A DNA stretch of 5,496 nucleotides from positions 1 to 5,496 of the forward strand of contig JAASSQ010000203.1 in the NCBI GenBank assembly GCA_021767845.1, in the 5' to 3' direction. Each line of letters opens with the position of its first letter. Within the stretch, counting starts at the first letter, position 1. A program made the translations under genes and the position numbers. The notes beneath the pieces were generated by a model. The model did no database searches, had not been told where the DNA came from, and saw only the letters and a program-made list of their open reading frames with translations. The DNA is from Roseovarius sp. (GTDB lineage Bacteria > Pseudomonadota > Alphaproteobacteria > Rhodobacterales > Rhodobacteraceae). This document shows, piece after piece, positions 1 to 5,496 of the stretch.

Positions 1-153
1 GATCTGGCGGCGGAGGCATTGGGCGCGCATGGCGAATACGTGACCCGGCCCCAAGACCTTCAACCCGCCTTGGACCGCGCCTTCGCCTCGGGCAAACCGG
101 CCTGCGTGAATGTCGAGATCGCGGGCCTTCCCGCCCCTGCGCCCTCGCACTGA
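1..153 (+). CDS. C-terminal end of a thiamine-diphosphate-dependent enzyme, acetolactate synthase-like (5' truncated)
   Basis: Frame 1 is open from the window edge to a TGA at 151-153 and gives 50 residues, with no start codon in view. The segment from ALGAHGEYV through RPQDLQPALDRAFASGKPACVNVEI has the shape of the last helix-strand unit of IlvB-type thiamine-diphosphate enzymes (acetolactate synthase, benzoylformate decarboxylase, oxalyl-CoA decarboxylase): a small-residue helix, an R-P-x-D-L turn, a helix, then G-K-P-A-x-V-N-V. This unit ends the catalytic C-terminal domain, so the stop is probably the natural one. The substrate cannot be told from this piece. It is convergent with bchJ, leaving 9 bases between the two stop codons, and it is on the opposite strand to every pigment gene here, which suggests it is a flanking gene and not part of the photosynthesis operon. 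The family assignment rests on one short segment. Confidence 0.65.
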   Translation, partial: DLAAEALGAHGEYVTRPQDLQPALDRAFASGKPACVNVEIAGLPAPAPSH

Positions 154-162
154 GCGCGCAGG

Positions 163-750
163 TCAGCGGCCCCGCCGAATGACGAAGCGGCAGGCCCGCG
201 CGCCGCTCGCGCAGCAGGTGTCCTCGGTGACTGAAATATCCGGCGCGACAAGGCTTTGAAACAAGGTTTCCAGAACCGCGCGGTGCCACGGGCAGCCCGG
301 CGTGGCCAAGGGGTTGGCGCAGATCGTCAGATGCATCTCGGGGCGGGTTGCAGTCTCGACCGTGCCCGAGCCCGCGAAGGTCCAGGCATGATGCCTGATC
401 GCGCCCAGCAGGATCGGACCGGCGACCGGAGGCGGCAGCAGGCGCAGCACCTTCTGCGCCCTTTGTGGAATGCGATGCGCCAGGATATACAGGCCCGTCC
501 GCCGCCCGCCATCGCGTGCCACGGCCTCGGCCCGGTCCGGGGGCAAGGCACGCGCGACAGCCTTGTGCAAGGCAAGGGCCGCGGCCTCATCGACCATTAC
601 CTGTGGCGAAGCGTCGAGCATATGCGCAAGGCCTGCGGCGGCAAAGACCCGGCGCGCCATCGCCTCGCCTCCTTCGGCGCGCAGCGCCTCGGCGGTTTGC
701 AGGATGGCGTTCGGCCCAATGACACCGGCGGATACGCTGTCGCCCCGCAT
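163..750 (-). CDS. bchJ: BchJ, bacteriochlorophyll biosynthesis protein with V4R (4-vinyl reductase) domain
   Basis: The protein is 195 residues. I chose the ATG at 750 because it lies 4 bases after the bchE stop and is followed by IGPNAIL (residues 11-17), which resembles the N-terminal region of BchJ proteins; the frame stays open further upstream but only as a shadow of bchE. The V4R domain fills the C-terminal half. Residues 140-195 hold cysteines 144, 153, 179, 180 and 187, and the E-x3-C-x2-G-x3-C pattern (E176, C180, G183, C187) is typical of V4R. BchJ was first named as the divinyl (8-vinyl) reductase of bacteriochlorophyll synthesis. Later genetics in purple bacteria assigned that reaction mainly to BciA or BciB, so BchJ is better read as an accessory, perhaps substrate-binding, protein. 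No strong ribosome-binding site precedes it (only a weak AAGG at the bchE stop), so it is probably translated by coupling to bchE. It is the last gene of the minus-strand run. Confidence 0.9.
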   Translation of the reverse strand: MRGDSVSAGVIGPNAILQTAEALRAEGGEAMARRVFAAAGLAHMLDASPQVMVDEAAALALHKAVARALPPDRAEAVARDGGRRTGLYILAHRIPQRAQKVLRLLPPPVAGPILLGAIRHHAWTFAGSGTVETATRPEMHLTICANPLATPGCPWHRAVLETLFQSLVAPDISVTEDTCCASGARACRFVIRRGR

Positions 751-754
751 GGCC

Positions 755-2410
755 TTATTCCGCAGGGGTTTTCTGGGCTCGAGTATCGCCGCCGCAGGCG
801 CGCGCTTCGGCCTGGGCTGCGGCAATGCGGGCCTTTTCGGCCTTGATCTGATCGCGCACGGTGGCCTTGCGTTCGGCGGCCTTTTTCTTGCGGTCGGCCA
901 TCGCTTCCCAGTCGGCCATCTGGGCCTGCGCGATCTGGCGGCTGTCGTCGAAGTGGAAATCCACCTTGCCCTTGGATTGCGGCCCCCAGTAGCCGACCTT
1001 GCCAAGATCATAGAAGGTGCGGGCGAACCCGGCCTTGGCAAAGGCCTTGAGACACCCCAGCAGATACTTGCGGCGAAAGCCCCGGCCCCGCCACGGGTAA
1101 TGGAACAGCGCCTTGATCATGTAGAAACGGCGGTAGTTGTGCATCACGCGGTCGAGCAGCGTGGCGCGGTCCATCGCCTCGGGCTTCATGATCGGGGTGA
1201 CGAAATTGTATTTCTCGAAGTCGAACACCTCGACTTTGTCGCCAAGTTCTTGAAATAGCGGGGTAAAGGGCCACGGGGTATACATCGTCCAATTGGCCAG
1301 ATCCGGGTTCCAGTCGCGGGCGAAACGATAGGTTTCCTCGAGCGTTTCCTCGGTCTCGTTGTCCAGCCCGACGATGAACTGCGCCTCGGTGAAGATGTCG
1401 GCCTCGCGCAGGAGGCGGATCGCCTCCTTGTTTTCCTCGACGCGGGTTTCCTTGTTGAACAGGTCCAGCTTCATCTGCGCGGCCGCCTCGGTGCCGAGGC
1501 TGATATGCACGAGCCCCGCGCGCCGCCACAGGCCCAGTTGATCCTTGTCGCGCTGAATGTCGGTGACGCGGGTGTTGATGCCCCATTTGACACGCTCAGG
1601 CAGGCCGCGGGCGATCAGTTCCTCGCAGAATTCGGTGAACTTGCGGCGATTGATCGTGGGTTCCTCATCGGCGAGAATGAAGAAGCCAACCCCATGATTT
1701 TCCACCAGATCTTCGATCTCATCGACAACCGCTTTCGGGTCGCGCACGCGGTAGTCGCGCCAGAATTTCCATTGCGAGCAGAACGAACAGGTGAACGGGC
1801 AGCCCCGCGCCATGGACGGGATGGCAAGGCGCGTGTTGAGGGGGATGTAGATGTATTTCTCCCACTCCAGGATCGACCAGTCCGGCACCAGCCCGTCGAG
1901 GTTCTTGACGGTGGGGGCGGCCTGGGTGGCGACGATCTCGGATCCGTCGGAATAGGCTATGCCCTTGATTTGCTTGCGTTCCTTGGGCCAGCGGCCGTCC
2001 TCGACGGCGCGGACGAAATCCAGAAACACCTCCTCGCCCTCGCCGCGCACGACGGCGTCGATATGGGGGGCTTCGGTCAGGACCTGCTTGAACATGAAGG
2101 TCGCGTGCACCCCGCCAAGCACCGTCACGCAGTCGGGCGCGGCCTCTTTCGCGATTTCCAGAACCCGCTCGGCACGGTAGATGGAGGGGGTGATGGCGGT
2201 GCAGCCCACAATATCTGGTTGCAGCTCGGTGATTCGGGCGCGCAGCTCGTCTTCCTCGACATGGTTGGTCATCGCGTCGATGAAGGTGATGTCGTCATAG
2301 CCCGCCGCCTTGAGCGGGCCGGCCAGGTAAGCGACCCAGGCCGGAGGCCAGTTGCCGGCAATCTCCGCCCCGCCGGAGTGATAGTTCGGGTGGATCAAAA
2401 GCAGTTTCAT
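755..2410 (-). CDS. bchE: BchE, anaerobic magnesium-protoporphyrin IX monomethyl ester cyclase (radical SAM, B12-binding)
   Basis: The protein is 551 residues, near the usual family length. It catalyses oxygen-independent formation of the isocyclic E ring, converting Mg-protoporphyrin IX monomethyl ester to divinyl protochlorophyllide with oxygen taken from water. Residues 1 to about 140 form a cobalamin-binding Rossmann-type domain, with VLGGVHATF at 97-105 and VRGEGEE at 121-127. The radical SAM domain begins near 190 and carries the iron-sulfur ligands C204, C208 and C211 in CPFTCSFC (C-x3-C-x2-C); ADEEPTIN (247-254) and the strand ending in VGLDNET (347-353) belong to the barrel. Residues from about 495 to 551 are a Lys/Arg/Ala/Glu-rich tail, probably helical. 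The ATG at 2410 has a strong AGGAGG 4 bases upstream. The gene has its own regulatory gap carrying PpsR-type and FNR-type sites, which suits an enzyme used at low oxygen. bchJ follows after 4 bases. Confidence 0.97.
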   Translation of the reverse strand: MKLLLIHPNYHSGGAEIAGNWPPAWVAYLAGPLKAAGYDDITFIDAMTNHVEEDELRARITELQPDIVGCTAITPSIYRAERVLEIAKEAAPDCVTVLGGVHATFMFKQVLTEAPHIDAVVRGEGEEVFLDFVRAVEDGRWPKERKQIKGIAYSDGSEIVATQAAPTVKNLDGLVPDWSILEWEKYIYIPLNTRLAIPSMARGCPFTCSFCSQWKFWRDYRVRDPKAVVDEIEDLVENHGVGFFILADEEPTINRRKFTEFCEELIARGLPERVKWGINTRVTDIQRDKDQLGLWRRAGLVHISLGTEAAAQMKLDLFNKETRVEENKEAIRLLREADIFTEAQFIVGLDNETEETLEETYRFARDWNPDLANWTMYTPWPFTPLFQELGDKVEVFDFEKYNFVTPIMKPEAMDRATLLDRVMHNYRRFYMIKALFHYPWRGRGFRRKYLLGCLKAFAKAGFARTFYDLGKVGYWGPQSKGKVDFHFDDSRQIAQAQMADWEAMADRKKKAAERKATVRDQIKAEKARIAAAQAEARACGGDTRAQKTPAE

Positions 2411-2414
2411 GGCG

Positions 2415-2420
2415 CCTCCT
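2415..2420 (-). promoter_or_regulatory. Strong ribosome-binding site of bchE
   Basis: The minus strand reads AGGAGG, then CGCC, then the bchE ATG. This is a full match to the anti-Shine-Dalgarno core with a 4-base spacer. It fixes the bchE start at 2410 and is the strongest such site in the window. Confidence 0.85.
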
Positions 2421-2446
2421 GTTCAAGGGAAGCGTGGCACGGCTTG

Positions 2447-2464
2447 TGTCAACTTAAATTGACA
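2447..2464. promoter_or_regulatory. PpsR/CrtJ-type operator (TGT-N12-ACA)
   Basis: The plus strand reads TGTCAACTTAAATTGACA, an exact TGT-N12-ACA with perfect six-base arms (TGTCAA and TTGACA). This is the recognised binding pattern of PpsR/CrtJ, the redox- and light-responsive repressor of bacteriochlorophyll, carotenoid and light-harvesting genes under oxygen in purple bacteria. The site is centred 45 bases upstream of the bchE ATG. Only one full copy is visible, whereas these sites often come in pairs. Its binding by PpsR is inferred from the motif and its position before a pigment gene; the repressor gene is not in the window. Confidence 0.85.
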
Positions 2465-2472
2465 TACATCAA
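2459..2472. promoter_or_regulatory. FNR-type box (probable FnrL site) upstream of bchE
   Basis: The plus strand reads TTGACATACATCAA, which matches the FNR consensus TTGAT-N4-ATCAA at nine of ten defined positions. FnrL is known to act on bchE in Rhodobacter sphaeroides, so anaerobic control at this place fits. The left half-site (TTGACA) is shared with the right arm of the PpsR-type operator, so the two proteins could not easily bind together. Related CRP/FNR-family regulators such as Dnr recognise nearly the same sequence and cannot be excluded. Confidence 0.75.
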
Positions 2473-2483
2473 TGTAACATTGA
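2469..2483. repeat. 15-base perfect palindrome upstream of bchE, unassigned
   Basis: The plus strand reads TCAATGTAACATTGA, seven-base arms around a single central A. It overlaps the last four bases of the FNR box. Its centre (2476) is about 10.5 bases from the FNR box centre (2465.5), which is itself 10 bases from the PpsR site centre (2455.5). It does not match the PpsR spacing and lacks the FNR TTG-N8-CAA pattern. It may be an operator for another dimeric regulator, or a chance product of the AT-rich sequence. Confidence 0.45.
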
Positions 2484-2503
2484 ATTGATCATTCGCAGGT
2501 CGG

Positions 2504-3052
2504 TCAGGCGAAGATCTGTTCGGCGTGCTGGTCGAGATAGATCCGCAGCCACGGCGTGAACCGCGACGGGTTCGCACGGGTTTGCCCAATCAGATCAGTC
2601 ATTTGCACCCAATCCACCTGCATCACCTCGTCCGGGTTGGGCGCGACGGGAATGCGGCTGCAGACGCGGGCGATGAAGATATCCACCAGCTCGTGTTCGA
2701 CCAGACCACCGCCCACATCCGCGCGATATTCGACCTGGTCGCGATGCTCCAGCACCAGCCCGGTGATGCCCAGTTCCTCGTCCAGACGGCGCTGCGCGCA
2801 GGCCTCGGGCGGCTCGTTCCAGTGGGGGTGGGTGCAGCAGGTATTCGCCCACAGGCCCGGCGTGTGATACTTGCCCATCGCGCGGCGCTGGATCAGCAAT
2901 TCATCGCCGTGCAGGACGAAGACGGAGACCGCCTTGTGCCGCAATCCGCGGCGGTGCGCGTCGAGTTTTTCGACCGGGGTTAACACACCGTTCTCCCACG
3001 TCGGTATAACGTCGGTATCGCGTCGGTATTGCGTCGGTGCGTTGTCGGTCAT
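2504..3052 (-). CDS. idi: Isopentenyl-diphosphate delta-isomerase, type I
   Basis: The protein is 182 residues and is a type I (Nudix-fold, metal-dependent) isomerase interconverting isopentenyl and dimethylallyl diphosphate. It feeds geranylgeranyl diphosphate synthesis for carotenoids and the bacteriochlorophyll tail. Visible family features are LTPVEKLDAHRRGLRH (residues 24-39), YHTPGLWANTCCTHP (62-76) with C73 aligning with the catalytic cysteine, a degenerate Nudix motif at 79-96 (CAQRRLDEELGI), and E119-H-E121 matching the catalytic and metal-binding glutamates. The ATG at 3052 overlaps the bchP stop as ATGA, pointing to translational coupling; no strong ribosome-binding site is seen. 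Residues 2-18 look like an N-terminal extension relative to the usual short lead into the I-P-x-W-x-x-G-x-L motif, and they are encoded by an 11-base tandem repeat. A photosynthesis-linked idi in this position is known from Rhodobacter. Confidence 0.95.
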   Translation of the reverse strand: MTDNAPTQYRRDTDVIPTWENGVLTPVEKLDAHRRGLRHKAVSVFVLHGDELLIQRRAMGKYHTPGLWANTCCTHPHWNEPPEACAQRRLDEELGITGLVLEHRDQVEYRADVGGGLVEHELVDIFIARVCSRIPVAPNPDEVMQVDWVQMTDLIGQTRANPSRFTPWLRIYLDQHAEQIFA

Positions 3053-3053
3053 G
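2999..3053. repeat. 11-base tandem repeat, five imperfect copies, across the bchP stop and idi start
   Basis: On the plus strand the units are CGTCGGTATAA (2999), CGTCGGTATCG (3010), CGTCGGTATTG (3021), CGTCGGTGCGT (3032) and TGTCGGTCATG (3043). The core GTCGGT is unchanged in all five. The last unit contains the bchP stop and the idi start codon. Because 11 is not a multiple of three, successive copies are read in different frames of idi, giving TD, PT, YRR, TD and PT in turn within residues 2-18. A change of one copy would shift the idi frame; only three copies (33 bases) could be gained or lost in frame. Confidence 0.85.
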
Positions 3054-4227
3054 TATAGGCCGCCGGGACGAGCCGCGTGAGATGGGCGAGGTTCTTCAAC
3101 CCGATCTTCAGATGCGCCAGCGGGCGCGCGCGGACCAGTTTCTTGTTCATGTAGGCCTCGAAGGTCAGGCGCTGCACGTCGATGTCATGGCAGAGCGAGA
3201 CGAACCGCTCGCGCCGCTCGTCGGACTTATAGTAGGCATTCTGCATCGAGGCCAGCACGCGGAACACCGTCTTGTGTTCGGACATGAAAAGCTTGCGCGC
3301 CAGCCGCAGATCCCGAACCCGCCCCGAGGCAAGGCAGGCCGCCGCCGCCGTGGCGGCCACGCGGCCGCCGACCATCGCGTAATAGATCCCCTCGCCCGAG
3401 CTGGGCGCGACGACGCCGGCGGCGTCACCGGCCAGCACCACGTCGCGGCCATTGTCCCACCGGTCGAGCGGCTTGAGCGGGATGGGCGCGCCTTCCTTGC
3501 GGAGCGTGGGGCAATCGGCCAGCCCGCTGGCCGCGCGCAGATCGGCGGTGGCCTGTTTCAGATCGACCTCGCGCAGCATCGAGCCCATGCCGACGCTGGC
3601 CGAGCGGCCATGCGGAAAGACCCAGCCGTAGAAGTCGGGCGAGATGCGCCCGTCATAGACCACGTCGCAGCGGGCGGGATCGTAGCCACCCACCTTGCCC
3701 GGCGCCTCGATGATCTCGTGATAGGCGATGACGTAAGGAATGCGGTCGCCGCCCGGCACCTCGGCGCGGGCCACGTTCGAGCGCGCGCCATCGGCCCCGA
3801 TGACCAGCTTGCAGGTCAGGCGGCGTTCATTGCCGCTGGCCTTGTCGCGATAGACGACATGGGTGCCGCCCGCGTCACGTTCGATCCGCAGGTAACTGCC
3901 GGTGGCCCGCACGGCCCCGGCGCGGACGGCGCGGACGCGCAGGAACTCGTCGAACCCCTCGCGATCGACCATGCCGACGAAGCCGTTCTCGATCGGGATA
4001 TCGACCTTGCGCCCGGTGGGCGAGATCATTCGCGCGGTGGTGATCCGCGCGACGATCTGGTCGTCGGGGATGTCGAAATCCGCAATCAGGCGCGGCGGGA
4101 TGGCGCCGCCGCAGGGCTTGATCCGGCCCGCGCGATCCAGAAGCGCGACACTGACGCCCGAGCGCGCCAGATCCTCGGCCGCGGTGGCACCCGAAGGCCC
4201 CCCGCCCACGACGACGACATCATACAT
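3049..4227 (-). CDS. bchP: BchP, geranylgeranyl diphosphate/geranylgeranyl-bacteriochlorophyll reductase
   Basis: The protein is 392 residues, full length for BchP/ChlP. It is an FAD-containing enzyme that reduces three double bonds of the geranylgeranyl tail to give phytyl-esterified bacteriochlorophyll a. The N-terminus is an FAD-binding Rossmann motif, VVVVGGGPSG (residues 4-13), followed by the LLDR strand end (29-32) and PCGGAIPPR (38-46), typical of geranylgeranyl reductases. VIGADGARS (142-150) and VLAGDAAGVVAPSSGEGI (264-281) are the second and third flavin-contact motifs. The C-terminal region has the YKSDERRERF segment (333-342). The ATG at 4227 lies 3 bases after the stop of the upstream membrane-protein gene, and the run GGGGGAA at the end of that gene can serve as its ribosome-binding site. 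The stop overlaps the idi start by four bases, so all three genes are very likely one transcript. Confidence 0.96.
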   Translation of the reverse strand: MYDVVVVGGGPSGATAAEDLARSGVSVALLDRAGRIKPCGGAIPPRLIADFDIPDDQIVARITTARMISPTGRKVDIPIENGFVGMVDREGFDEFLRVRAVRAGAVRATGSYLRIERDAGGTHVVYRDKASGNERRLTCKLVIGADGARSNVARAEVPGGDRIPYVIAYHEIIEAPGKVGGYDPARCDVVYDGRISPDFYGWVFPHGRSASVGMGSMLREVDLKQATADLRAASGLADCPTLRKEGAPIPLKPLDRWDNGRDVVLAGDAAGVVAPSSGEGIYYAMVGGRVAATAAAACLASGRVRDLRLARKLFMSEHKTVFRVLASMQNAYYKSDERRERFVSLCHDIDVQRLTFEAYMNKKLVRARPLAHLKIGLKNLAHLTRLVPAAYT

Positions 4228-4230
4228 ATC

Positions 4231-5496
4231 TCATTCCCCCGGAACGATGGCGGCGGCCCGGCCGCGCCCGTGTTCTATGACCCGCAGCGCCATGAGCGCC
4301 GCGAGGATGAAAAGCGCGGCCTCGGCCAGGAAGACCGCGCCGAAGGCCGTGGCATCGGCCTGAAGCGTCAAGCGCATCACATCGACCGCCGCGGCGCCCA
4401 TCAGCCCGCCGAAGCCCGCCGCGATGGCCTGCGCCGCACCCCAAAGGCCCAAGCGCGTGCCCTCGCGCGCGCCGCGCCCCTCGCCGGCGAGCGCCATCAT
4501 CGAGCCGATGGCGGCCACGGCGAACATGCCGTTGAAAAAGCCCAGCCCGACGACGGCCGGCACCAGCCCCGAGACCATCCCCGCGCCCCCCAGAAGCGTG
4601 ATCGCGGCAAGGCTGGCCGCCGAGCCAAGGCAGCCGGCCACGACCCAGTTGCGCAGGCTGCCGAGGCGGAGACCCGTGGCCGCGATGCCGACGGTCAGCA
4701 TCCCCAGGAACACGCCGCCGTTCTGTGCCCCGCTGAGCGAGGTGGACTGCCCCGGCGTGAAGCCGAAGACCAGCCCGGCATAGGGTTCGAGGATGAGTTC
4801 CTGCATGAAATATGCGGTCATCGACAGGAACACGAAGATGGTGAAGTTGCGCGCCTTGCGCTCGGCCCAGACCTCGCGCAGGCCGTCGATGAAGCGGGTT
4901 GTGTCCGGCGGGCGGCGGGCGATCTGGACCCGCGCCTCGATCCCGTGGACGGCCAGCACGGTGACGGTGAAGGCCGCGCCGGTCACGATGCCAACGATCT
5001 TCAAGAGCAGCGCGGGGCTGTAGGGATCGAGAAACGCGCCCACCGTTCCGGCGGTGGCGGCGATGCCGAAGATCATCATCAGCCAGGTGATCGTGGCGGC
5101 GGCGGCGCGGCGGCGCGGCTCGGTCGCGGTGGCCAGCAGCGCCAAGAGCGAGGTGCCCGAGGCCCCTGCCCCCAGCCCGATCAGCGCATAAGCGAGGATC
5201 GAGGCCGACAGGCCGGCGGCAAAGCTGGTCTCGAACAGGACGACGCCCGCCGAGGCGCCGAGCGCGCCCAGCGCCAGCACCGCCATGCCGCCGATGATCC
5301 AGCGGGTCCGGTGCCCGCCTGCATCCGACAGGAACCCCCAGTTGGGCCGCGTGATCTGGATGCCGTAATGCAGCGCCACCAGAAGCCCCGGCAGCACCGC
5401 GGGCAGCGCCAGTTCCACGACCATGAGGCGGTTCAGCGTCGAGGTGGTAAGCACCACGATCGCGCCAAGCGCCATTTGCACCAGCCCGAGCCGGGC
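4231..5496 (-). CDS. BCD/PucC-family MFS membrane protein (ORF428-type, bacteriochlorophyll synthase 44.5 kDa chain), 5' truncated
   Basis: The frame is open from the right edge of the window to a TGA at 4231-4233, about 421 residues. The first visible residues, ARLGLVQMALGAIVVLTTS, match the usual first membrane segment of this family after a short cytoplasmic lead, so the true start lies a little beyond the window; the in-window GTG (5481) and ATG (5475) are internal. The protein is mostly hydrophobic with about a dozen membrane segments. Counting from the GTG codon, residues 49-60 (GFLSDAGGHRTR) form an MFS motif A-like loop between segments 2 and 3. The position directly before bchP is that of ORF428 (also called bch2) in Rhodobacter. 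Members of this family (PucC, LhaA) aid light-harvesting complex assembly and are thought to deliver bacteriochlorophyll at the inner membrane; the exact role of the ORF428 branch is less clear. By the same comparison, bchG would be expected just upstream. Confidence 0.92.
   Translation of the reverse strand, partial: ARLGLVQMALGAIVVLTTSTLNRLMVVELALPAVLPGLLVALHYGIQITRPNWGFLSDAGGHRTRWIIGGMAVLALGALGASAGVVLFETSFAAGLSASILAYALIGLGAGASGTSLLALLATATEPRRRAAAATITWLMMIFGIAATAGTVGAFLDPYSPALLLKIVGIVTGAAFTVTVLAVHGIEARVQIARRPPDTTRFIDGLREVWAERKARNFTIFVFLSMTAYFMQELILEPYAGLVFGFTPGQSTSLSGAQNGGVFLGMLTVGIAATGLRLGSLRNWVVAGCLGSAASLAAITLLGGAGMVSGLVPAVVGLGFFNGMFAVAAIGSMMALAGEGRGAREGTRLGLWGAAQAIAAGFGGLMGAAAVDVMRLTLQADATAFGAVFLAEAALFILAALMALRVIEHGRGRAAAIVPGE

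Larger units (their letters stand above)
2411..2503 (-). promoter_or_regulatory. bchEJ upstream regulatory region
   Basis: This 93-base gap between the idi stop and the bchE start is the only sizeable noncoding stretch in the window. Its core, 2445-2492, has 13 G/C in 48 bases (27%), in sharp contrast to the GC-rich genes on both sides. It holds a PpsR-type site, an FNR-type box and a further palindrome, listed separately. I find no convincing -10 element. The TTGACA read on the minus strand at 2452-2447 would put a -10 at CCCTTG, which is poor, and an activator-dependent promoter with the FNR box near -41.5 would start around 2424, leaving a very short leader. No intrinsic terminator for idi is visible, so transcripts from bchP-idi may run through into bchE. 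Confidence 0.75.

Noticed and set aside
154..215. GC-rich inverted segments (GCGCGC) near the bchJ and plus-strand stops as a terminator
   Set aside because: The matches are short, self-complementary GC runs expected in this base composition, lie inside bchJ coding sequence, and have no following T-run on either strand.
751..1041. Upstream extension of the bchJ frame to 1041
   Set aside because: It would overlap bchE by about 290 bases, its sequence is a low-complexity Arg/Pro/Ala shadow, and the conserved part of BchJ begins just after the ATG at 750.
470..1258. Plus-strand open frame of 262 codons opposite bchJ and the end of bchE
   Set aside because: It lies antisense to two confident genes, shows no family features, and its composition is that of a GC-rich shadow frame.
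2424..2452. Housekeeping sigma-70 promoter using TTGACA at 2452-2447 on the minus strand
   Set aside because: The -35 match is perfect but the hexamer 17 bases downstream is CCCTTG, a poor -10, and TTGACA is already explained as an arm of the PpsR-type site.
1505..2488. Plus-strand open frame of 327 codons opposite bchE
   Set aside because: It is the antisense of a certain bchE frame in GC-rich DNA, it has no recognisable domains, and it runs through the bchE promoter region.
2485..2498. Second FNR box beginning with TTGAT at 2485
   Set aside because: The right half reads CGCAG, not ATCAA; only a half-site is present.
4231..5481. GTG at 5481 or ATG at 5475 as the real start of the BCD-family gene
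   Set aside because: The frame remains open to the window edge, and the residues before the GTG fit the known first membrane segment, so the start lies outside the window.

Overview
The window is high-GC DNA carrying part of a photosynthesis gene cluster from a bacteriochlorophyll-a-making alphaproteobacterium. It is most likely a member of the Rhodobacterales (a Rhodobacter or Roseobacter type). The evidence is protein content (BchE, BchJ, BchP, a PucC/ORF428-type carrier, type I Idi), tight minus-strand packing, and a PpsR/CrtJ-type and an FNR-type operator in front of bchE. The genus cannot be fixed from this sequence.

Layout, in transcription order on the minus strand from the right edge. 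A 5'-truncated bacteriochlorophyll-delivery (BCD/PucC) family membrane protein comes first (4231-5496). After 3 bases follows bchP, geranylgeranyl reductase (3049-4227). Its stop codon overlaps the start of idi, isopentenyl-diphosphate isomerase (2504-3052), in an ATGA. A 93-base AT-rich regulatory gap follows (2411-2503). Then come bchE, the oxygen-independent Mg-protoporphyrin monomethyl ester cyclase (755-2410), and, 4 bases later, bchJ with a V4R domain (163-750). At the left edge, on the plus strand, lies the last 50 codons of a thiamine-diphosphate enzyme resembling acetolactate synthase (1-153). It converges on bchJ with only 9 bases between them and is probably outside the pigment pathway, so one edge of the cluster may lie here.

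The genes fit together as follows. BchE closes the fifth ring of the bacteriochlorophyll macrocycle. BchJ is an accessory protein in the same part of the pathway. Idi balances the C5 isoprenoid pool that feeds both the pigment tail and carotenoids. BchP reduces the geranylgeranyl tail to phytyl. The BCD-family protein is thought to handle finished pigment or light-harvesting assembly at the inner membrane.

The most informative stretches are two. The first is the bchE upstream region, where a perfect TGT-N12-ACA PpsR-type site shares six bases with a one-mismatch FNR box, and a further unassigned 15-base palindrome follows; the three dyad centres are about one helical turn apart. The second is an 11-base tandem repeat, five copies long, that spans the bchP stop and the first 18 codons of idi. 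I see no RNA genes, insertion sequences, CRISPR arrays or clear intrinsic terminators, and no evidence for a wholly new system.
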